The position numbers were made by a program, and so were the translations under genes. Shown piece by piece: positions 58,475-64,000 of a stretch of 64,000 nt of DNA (its first letter is position 1; every line of letters begins with the position of its first letter). The stretch is from Rhodonellum psychrophilum GCM71 = DSM 17998 (lineage in GTDB: Bacteria; Bacteroidota; Bacteroidia; Cytophagales; Cyclobacteriaceae): assembly GCF_000381545.1 (NCBI RefSeq), contig NZ_KB906677.1:1-64000 (forward strand). Reading direction: 5' to 3'. The notes below the pieces were generated by a model, which saw nothing but the letters and a program-made list of their open reading frames with translations, had not been told where the DNA came from and made no database searches.

Positions 58475-59026
58475 TTAAAAAGCATATCCAAATCCTACTC
58501 CTGCCCAAATTGGCCAAAAACCATTCTGATTGAAAATAGGAGTCAAATTGGCACGAAATGTAAAGCCTCCATCCACTGGGATTCTTCTGTATCCCAGATT
58601 CAGGGTTCCCATAAATGCCGGAGTATTGTCTGATTCCAAGATAAAATCAAAATCGCTGTACTCATCATATTGATTCCCATATTTATAGGTCCTCTTGGCA
58701 TAAATAAAAGTGGTGCCTCCACCCACTTCAAAAAAGTGTTTCCCCTTTCCAAAAAGTCGGGTTACCTGAACGGGAAGCGTGAATACCGCATTGGTTTCCC
58801 TTCCATCATAGATACCGTTAACCCTTCCATATCCTCCTGCACCCACTCTCAATCCCCAGGATTCAAGATTTTCTTTATCGAACCGAAACTCGTAATTGAA
58901 CGAATAAATCAAGCCTGCTCCACCCAATTCCACGAAAACGGACTGGGTCGGAATCTTCTCTTGTGCTTGGCCAACAAAACTGTATAGGGACAATATGAAT
59001 CCCAAGCCAAAAATTTTCTTAAACAT
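58475..59026 (-). CDS. small outer-membrane beta-barrel protein, paralogue 3
   Basis: A 183-residue protein, first gene of the tandem triplet, with its own signal peptide (MFKKIFGLGFILSLYSFVGQ). The mature part matches paralogue 2 almost residue for residue (TQSVFVELGGAGLIYSFNYE, GKGKHFFEVGGGTTFIYA), differing mainly in a loop at about residues 75-85 and 115-130. It ends GVGFGYAF. Probably surface-exposed. The variable loops between near-identical strands are the pattern expected for surface proteins under diversifying pressure, which is an inference. Confidence 0.82.
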   Translation of the reverse strand: MFKKIFGLGFILSLYSFVGQAQEKIPTQSVFVELGGAGLIYSFNYEFRFDKENLESWGLRVGAGGYGRVNGIYDGRETNAVFTLPVQVTRLFGKGKHFFEVGGGTTFIYAKRTYKYGNQYDEYSDFDFILESDNTPAFMGTLNLGYRRIPVDGGFTFRANLTPIFNQNGFWPIWAGVGFGYAF

Positions 59027-59546
59027 AAGTGTTGATTAAGGTGAATGAATGAGAATTCAAAACTAAAATAATTGTTATATTTATTTCAAAAAATCTGTTA
59101 AAATTTCTGAAAATTATCCTAAATATTATCTTTTAGAGCAATGAGTTGGGTGTTTTATGGAATTGGGGAGATGATAACAGGAGAATGGCGAAAGGCGAAA
59201 GGGTGGCGGTTGTTGGTTTTGGGCGTAATTTTCAAGCATTGCAATGTGGCGCCAGATCTAGGATTGCACAAAAATAAAGTGTTCATAAAAAAACAAAACA
59301 ACTGCAAGATCAAGTCACACTAGGGCATCATCTATTCGGCACATGTCGGAAGATGTGGTCAATTCGTATGGAATAAGGCTGGGGAATACTGAATTCCTTG
59401 TCATTTAAAACCTTAAAGCCTGATAGCGAAAGAGTTGGATTTGCTCTTAAATCAAAGTCAAAATGATCCATTTATTTTTTGCATCATTATAAGGCCATCT
59501 GTAATAAATCACTTATGTGCCAAATAATTCTTTTTGACCTTGCAGG
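59027..59546. other. gene-free intergenic region between divergent envelope genes
   Basis: A 520-bp stretch. A 60-codon open frame (59141-59323) has no coding character or family resemblance. A/T-rich ends probably hold the two divergent promoters. Nothing further is recognisable. Confidence 0.4.
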
Positions 59547-61748
59547 GTGCTTACTCGAATAAAGAATCTCCTACTATTTATGCTCTGCCTTATTCTTTGC
59601 GCTGTAAATGAGGCAAATGGACAGGAAAAAAAAGAAATCTCTGCCTACAGGTTGCAGCCAGGGGAAAAGATTGTCTTGGATGGCTGGGTGAATGAGGATT
59701 TTTGGGACAAAGTTTCGGTGGCTGGGGATTTTAGGCAGCAAGAACCTTTTCCAGGAAATCCAGCAACCGAAAAGACTGAGGTAAGGATTTCTTATGACGA
59801 TGAATATTTGTATATCGGGGCCATTTTTTATGATTCGGAACCTGACAAAATCACTGCTTTTCAAAAGAAAAGGGACGCCGCATTGGATACAGATGATCGC
59901 TTTGTCTTTATATTGGACACCTATAACGACCAAAGGTCTGCATTCTATTTTGAGGTAAACCCACTTGGACTGATGGGAGATGGTATCCTCAAAGTTGGCC
60001 AAGGTACTTCCATCAACAGGTCATGGGATGGAATTTGGCAGGCTTGGGTGGCGAAAAGTGACATCGGATGGTCGGCAGAAATCAGGATACCGTTCATGAC
60101 ATTGAATTTTGACCCCAATGCTACAACATGGGGGATAAATTTTTTGAGGACGATCAGACGAAAAAATGAAGAGACACTCTGGACCGGCTTTCAGCGAAAC
60201 CAAGGTATCAACAGGCCACAAGATGCCGGAAAGCTCGTAGACCTCACGAACATCAATCAAGGGATCGGGATAGAGGCAATTCCATATGCCCTGATTTCCG
60301 AAACCAGGCGAAGACCTGATTCAGAAAGCCCAAAAAATAGACAAGCCACTTTCAATATGGGAGGGGAAATCAACTACAACATCAATCCCAACTTAAAGGC
60401 GGGCATAACCGTCAACACCGACTTTGCCGAAACAGAAGTTGATGATAGACAGATCAACCTCACGCGTTTCCCATTGTTTTTTCCGGAAAGGAGGGCTTTT
60501 TTTCTTGAAGGATCCAACATTTTCCTGTTTGCCCCCAGCAGTAATCCCAACCCATATTTTAGCCGCAGGATTGGATTGCAGGATGGCAGACCCATCCCTA
60601 TCAAATACGGAGGAAGGTTGATAGGAAGGATCAAGGATACAGACGTGGGCTTCCTGCAAGTCAGGACTGGATCAGAAGGAGAACGCCCTGGGGAACACTT
60701 TACCATTGGTCGGATCATCCAAAACATCTCAGAGGAAAGCAATGTGGGGATTATGTACACGCGAAGGGAAACCGATGGTGACAGCCTCCCTGTAAGGCAG
60801 ACTTTGGGAGCTGATTTGGGCTTGAATACTTCCACATTTCTGGGAAACAAAAATCTCCAGTTTGAGGCTTTTGTTGTTGGGCATACAGAGACTTATTTGG
60901 GGGATACCACCAGCATTTGGGACAGGTCTTCCAGAGGTGGTAGGATCAATTTTCCCAATCAGCCATGGAATGCCCACGTGTCCTACCGGGAGTTTGGCGT
61001 CAATTATGACCCCGAAGTGGGTTTTGCACCAAGAATAGGTTTCAGAAGACTTCAGCCCTCTGTCGTGTATTCACCCTTATGGAAAAACAGTAAATTGATC
61101 CGGGAACTCAGTTGGGAGTATTATTTTGAATATTTGATGCAAATGAACTGGCGTCCGGCCACTGTCAATCACAGGCTTCGCGTCCTGGGACTGCGCTTTG
61201 AAACGGGTGACATCCTCCAATTTTCGGTCAACCGCAACTATGAATTTTTGAATTATAACTTTGACATTCTTAGAAATGAGCGATTTGTGATTCCAATAGG
61301 TGAATATACCAATGTAGGATATGCCATCACAGCAGAGACGGCAAGGTTCCGAAGACTGGGAGGCTCTTTTTCCTTTGAAGAAAGCGGCTTTTGGACAGGC
61401 ACACAGACCAATATTAAAGCCGATGTGTTTGTGCGGCCAATGGTCGGGCTCAACATGACCGCTACTTGGCTCCACAGTCAGGTCAGGCTTTTGGGAGGGA
61501 GTTTTGACACCCACCTTTTCAGATTGGTGACCGGGTATGATTTTTCCCCTTGGATGTCGGTAAATTTCAATGTCCAATATGACAACGTAACCAAATTCTT
61601 AGGCACCAACAATAGATTTACCTGGGTCATCAACCCTGGAAACACTTTTTTTGTGGTTTACAACCACAATTGGCAGCGATATGATGAGAGGTTGTTGTCT
61701 ATGGAAAGTAGGACCAACATCAAATTCGCTTATACCTTTAGATTCTGA
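59547..61748 (+). CDS. DUF5916 / CBM9-like domain outer-membrane protein (second paralogue)
   Basis: A 733-residue protein starting at a GTG (59547), with a signal peptide ending near NEANGQEKK. Residues about 30-230 are the family-9-like carbohydrate-binding domain (GEKIVLDGWVNEDFWDKVSV, YDDEYLYIGAIFYDSEPDK). The DUF5916 barrel region follows, with VNTDFAETEVDDRQINLTRF, then PLFFPERRAFFLEG, near residue 290-325, and a C-terminal FAYTFRF. Same architecture as the gene at 15645 but only moderately similar, so an old duplication or separate acquisition. Stand-alone gene. The function is unknown; outer-membrane location is predicted. Confidence 0.85.
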   Translation: MLTRIKNLLLFMLCLILCAVNEANGQEKKEISAYRLQPGEKIVLDGWVNEDFWDKVSVAGDFRQQEPFPGNPATEKTEVRISYDDEYLYIGAIFYDSEPDKITAFQKKRDAALDTDDRFVFILDTYNDQRSAFYFEVNPLGLMGDGILKVGQGTSINRSWDGIWQAWVAKSDIGWSAEIRIPFMTLNFDPNATTWGINFLRTIRRKNEETLWTGFQRNQGINRPQDAGKLVDLTNINQGIGIEAIPYALISETRRRPDSESPKNRQATFNMGGEINYNINPNLKAGITVNTDFAETEVDDRQINLTRFPLFFPERRAFFLEGSNIFLFAPSSNPNPYFSRRIGLQDGRPIPIKYGGRLIGRIKDTDVGFLQVRTGSEGERPGEHFTIGRIIQNISEESNVGIMYTRRETDGDSLPVRQTLGADLGLNTSTFLGNKNLQFEAFVVGHTETYLGDTTSIWDRSSRGGRINFPNQPWNAHVSYREFGVNYDPEVGFAPRIGFRRLQPSVVYSPLWKNSKLIRELSWEYYFEYLMQMNWRPATVNHRLRVLGLRFETGDILQFSVNRNYEFLNYNFDILRNERFVIPIGEYTNVGYAITAETARFRRLGGSFSFEESGFWTGTQTNIKADVFVRPMVGLNMTATWLHSQVRLLGGSFDTHLFRLVTGYDFSPWMSVNFNVQYDNVTKFLGTNNRFTWVINPGNTFFVVYNHNWQRYDERLLSMESRTNIKFAYTFRF

Positions 61749-61832
61749 TCGTGATCAGGGCGATCCTTTTGTTTTCAACTCTGACCTGGAAGGACATAAT
61801 AATGTGATTGCCTCTGCACTTTTCCAGTCTTA

Positions 61833-62003
61833 AACCCGATATAGGCATTGGGTTTCCTATTGAGGGCTGGAGCTGCAAAAAAATCAGACCATTGGGGGAA
61901 TAAGTCGTTTTACAGATATGGTGATGTCAAAAAATAGCGCATACCTATTTGATTTTTAAGTAATTTAGTACTGAAATCGAAATAGGAATGCATAAGGCGG
62001 ATT
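61833..62003. repeat. 170-bp intergenic element, copy F
   Basis: Runs from AACCCGATATAGGCA to TGCATAAGGCGGATT (171 bp). Internal blocks GGTTTCC, GAGCTGCAAAAAAATCAG, GGGGGAATAAGT and ATATGGTGATGTCAAAAAAT match the family. It lies in the convergent gap between the DUF5916 and M28 genes. Confidence 0.8.
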
Positions 62004-62081
62004 AAAAGATGACCTTGACTGATTTTGCTTTTGATAGCCGTCTTTGCAGAAATCCCTTGGTTTTCTCGTGATACAATTCAT

Positions 62082-62119
62082 AAAAAAAACCTTCCAGTTT
62101 TTTTTAGTTCTGGAAGGTT
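62082..62119 (-). terminator. rho-independent terminator after the M28 peptidase gene
   Basis: AACCTTCCAG and CTGGAAGGTT enclose a 12-nt loop. On the minus strand a T-run follows. It lies 42 bp after the peptidase stop. Confidence 0.8.
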
Positions 62120-62160
62120 CTCGTAAAACTTATTTTTTTGGTATTGGGAATCCGATTCCC

Positions 62161-63810
62161 CTATTTCATATAACTGTCTCTTATCGCCTTGAATTCGGAC
62201 CCTTGTTTCCATCCAGGCCAAACTTCACTGTTCGCCAGTCGCTTTCCCACATTGAACAATAACTGGACATCTTCTACGGCACCATCCAAGTTCCAGCGTG
62301 CGGGATCGTATTCATCCGAAGGTTTGTGGTAGTATTCTGCGGTATAATTGTCCTGCAATTCCTTTCCATATTCTTTTCCTTTCTCAAAATGATCGATTCC
62401 CGTTCCGATGTACAATGCCGGAATTCCGATCTTGGCGAAATTGAAATGATCAGAGCGGAAGTAATAACCCGCCGAAGGAGTCGGTTCCGCGGCACTGTAT
62501 CTTCCTACTTTTTCAAGTTCCTCATTCAGCAGGTCCTCCAAATCAGATTGTCCAATTCCGATGAGGGAAACGTCCTTCATTTTTCCATAAGGATTCACAC
62601 CGTCCATATTGATATTGGCAACGGTCTTTTCCTTGGGATAAATCGGGTTTTCCGCATAATAAGCAGATCCCCATAAACCTTGCTCCTCTGCGGTTACCGA
62701 AAGAAAAACGACGGTCCTTTCAGGTTGTTTTTCTGATTTAAAAGCTTTGGCCAGTGCCAAAAGAGCAGCTGTTCCACTGGCATTGTCCAATGCTCCGTTG
62801 TATAGACTGTCACCGGTTTCATCCGGTTTTCCAAATCCCAAATGATCCCAGTGCGCGGTATAAATGATGGTTTCTTCAGGGTTTTTGCTTCCGCTGATTT
62901 TGGCGACCACATTTTTTGAAACATCATATTTGACTTTCACTTCCAGCGAAGAACTGGCTTTTAGGTTCATGGGAAATGCCTGGAAATCAGGTTTTCTAGC
63001 CTTGCCCAAGATTTCCCTTTCATTTATCCCCGCCAATTCAAAAAGCTTGTTTGCCACCGGCAAGGTGATCCAGCCTTCAAAAGCAGCTTGGTATTTTTCC
63101 TTTCCCCTCTGGTCCAGGTATAATTTGGTGGCATTCCAACTGTTTTGGATCACATTGAATCCATATCCCGCGGGTATGGTGTTGTGGACTATCAGACAAC
63201 CCAAAGCTCCGTGGCGGGCGGCTTCCTCAAATTTATAAGTCCATCGGCCATAATACGTCATGGTATTGCCTTTGAAAAGAGACTTCTCCTCCGTGCCAAA
63301 ACCAGGATCATTGATGAAAATGACCACGATTTTATCTTTGACATCAATGTTTTTATAATCGTCCCAACCATATTCCGGAGCCACGATACCAAATCCGGCA
63401 AATACCAGTTCCACGTCCTCAAAGTTCACCAATGAATCCGTTCGCTGGGTCCACAGCACATAATCCTTCAATCCTTCCAAAACCATCTTTCCTTTTTGGG
63501 ATTGGATGGTCATTTGCGGAGCGGGAGTCGTCAAAATGGAAACCATGGGTACATCCTGAAAATAACTGTCTCCATTTCCGGGTTCCAGCCCCATGGATTT
63601 AAATTCATTTTCGAGGTAGGCAATCGTTTTTGTTTCACCTTCGGTAAAGGGCATCCGCCCCATAAAATCGTCGGAGGACAAGGTAATCAGATGTGGTTCG
63701 AGGTCTGATTTGGCAATTGGATAAAGTGTCTCATTTGGTGCACTGCAACTCAAGTACACCAAAGCGAATGCCGAGGACAGCATCAGACTTATTGGAAATT
63801 TCTTTTTCAT
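62161..63810 (-). CDS. M28 family zinc aminopeptidase, lipoprotein
   Basis: About 549 residues from the ATG at 63810; the frame is open from 63864, but the later ATG begins a normal signal peptide with a lipobox (ALVYLSCSAP). A protease-associated insert lies at about 110-250. The M28 catalytic domain has its zinc and catalytic residues in order: IYTAHWDHLGFG (His, Asp), NGALDNASGTAAL (bridging Asp), VTAEEQGLWGS (Glu pair), VANINMDGVN (Asp), and FRSDHFNFAKIGIPAL (His). It cleaves N-terminal residues from peptides outside the cytoplasm. It is preceded by a textbook promoter at 63835-63864. Single-gene unit. Confidence 0.92.
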   Translation of the reverse strand: MKKKFPISLMLSSAFALVYLSCSAPNETLYPIAKSDLEPHLITLSSDDFMGRMPFTEGETKTIAYLENEFKSMGLEPGNGDSYFQDVPMVSILTTPAPQMTIQSQKGKMVLEGLKDYVLWTQRTDSLVNFEDVELVFAGFGIVAPEYGWDDYKNIDVKDKIVVIFINDPGFGTEEKSLFKGNTMTYYGRWTYKFEEAARHGALGCLIVHNTIPAGYGFNVIQNSWNATKLYLDQRGKEKYQAAFEGWITLPVANKLFELAGINEREILGKARKPDFQAFPMNLKASSSLEVKVKYDVSKNVVAKISGSKNPEETIIYTAHWDHLGFGKPDETGDSLYNGALDNASGTAALLALAKAFKSEKQPERTVVFLSVTAEEQGLWGSAYYAENPIYPKEKTVANINMDGVNPYGKMKDVSLIGIGQSDLEDLLNEELEKVGRYSAAEPTPSAGYYFRSDHFNFAKIGIPALYIGTGIDHFEKGKEYGKELQDNYTAEYYHKPSDEYDPARWNLDGAVEDVQLLFNVGKRLANSEVWPGWKQGSEFKAIRDSYMK

Positions 63811-63834
63811 GGGACAAACGATTGTGATTGACAT

Positions 63835-63864
63835 CAAAAATAAGAAAATCCAAACAATCCACAA
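63835..63864 (-). promoter_or_regulatory. consensus Bacteroidota promoter of the M28 peptidase gene
   Basis: Read on the minus strand: TTG (63864-63862), exactly 19 bp, then TATTTTTG (63842-63835). This is a full match to TTG-N19-TAnnTTTG. The predicted start of transcription is near 63828, 18 bp before the ATG. Confidence 0.75.
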
Positions 63865-63937
63865 CTTTCCCGAAATTCTACTTGTTTAGACAAATACATG
63901 GGCTTAGCTTTACTTTGATCCACAAAACGCTAAAAAA

Positions 63938-64000
63938 ATGCTAAAAAAAATACTCATTGGGTTGATGTCTCTCTGTATCGTCCTGGTCATCGCTTGGATG
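63938..64000 (+). CDS. start of a membrane or secreted protein gene, cut by the window edge
   Basis: Twenty-one codons are visible (MLKKILIGLMSLCIVLVIAW...), a basic start followed by a hydrophobic helix: a signal peptide or membrane anchor. A near-consensus -7 box (TTTACTTTGA region, 63910-63919) lies about 20 bp upstream. The rest lies outside the window, so no product can be named. Confidence 0.6.
   Translation, partial: MLKKILIGLMSLCIVLVIAWM

Noticed and set aside
59141-59323. 60-residue plus-strand frame between the barrel triplet and the DUF5916 gene
   Set aside because: Contains a short purine-rich repetitive stretch (GGCGAAAGGCGAAAGGG) and has no ribosome-binding or family evidence.

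Overview
The window looks like chromosomal DNA of a Bacteroidota member, most likely order Cytophagales and a Cyclobacteriaceae-type bacterium. This is judged from protein character, not from a search. Supporting signs are a TonB-dependent receptor with a carboxypeptidase-like N-terminal domain, a TamB-like/TamL pair, two DUF5916 outer-membrane proteins, the miaB / sigma-54 activator / lptE / secG cluster, and promoters of the Bacteroidota type (TTG, 19-21 bp, TAnnTTTG). Codon use looks even throughout. No phage, transposase, rRNA or CRISPR array was seen.

Layout. 1-387: hairpin-rich DNA without a gene. 388-6451 (minus): four end-overlapping genes for large polytopic membrane proteins of GT-C glycosyltransferase character. 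6596-15295 (minus): a 2,899-residue cyclic beta-1,2-glucan synthase (NdvB type). 15645-17822: a DUF5916 outer-membrane protein. 17960-19414: a tandem array of about 149-bp units, each a mirror-image set of CTTTGCG/CGCAAAG heptamers. 19429-20169: an NYN-LOTUS protein. 20564-20636: tRNA-Gly(CCC). 20790-21113: YbjQ. 21693-24488: TonB-dependent receptor. 25318-28256 (minus): lipoprotein, Nudix CoA pyrophosphatase, DUF819 membrane protein and a small [2Fe-2S] protein.

28770-35063 is a glyoxylate-shunt divergon. aceB-aceA lie on the minus strand, and a ScfR/RamB-type regulator plus aceK lie on the plus strand, with a perfect 22-bp palindrome between them. 35376-42699 (minus) holds tamL and a tamB-like gene. 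Catalase and a DJ-1/PfpI protein follow. 45319-49858: miaB, a sigma-54 activator, lptE, a hypothetical gene and secG. 50828-52783: groES-groEL. 53003-54385: a lone receiver-domain protein abutting corA. 54916-57253: proB-proA. 57301-59026 (minus): three tandem paralogous small outer-membrane barrels. 59547-61748: a second DUF5916 protein. 62161-63810 (minus): an M28 peptidase. 63938 onward: the start of a gene that leaves the window.

Two repeat systems are the least explained content. One is the 149-bp palindromic array beside the NYN-LOTUS gene. The other is a dispersed intergenic element of about 170 bp with 15-bp terminal inverted repeats, present at six loci in this window (24572, 24789, 28379, 35071, 54385, 61833), with no transposase nearby.
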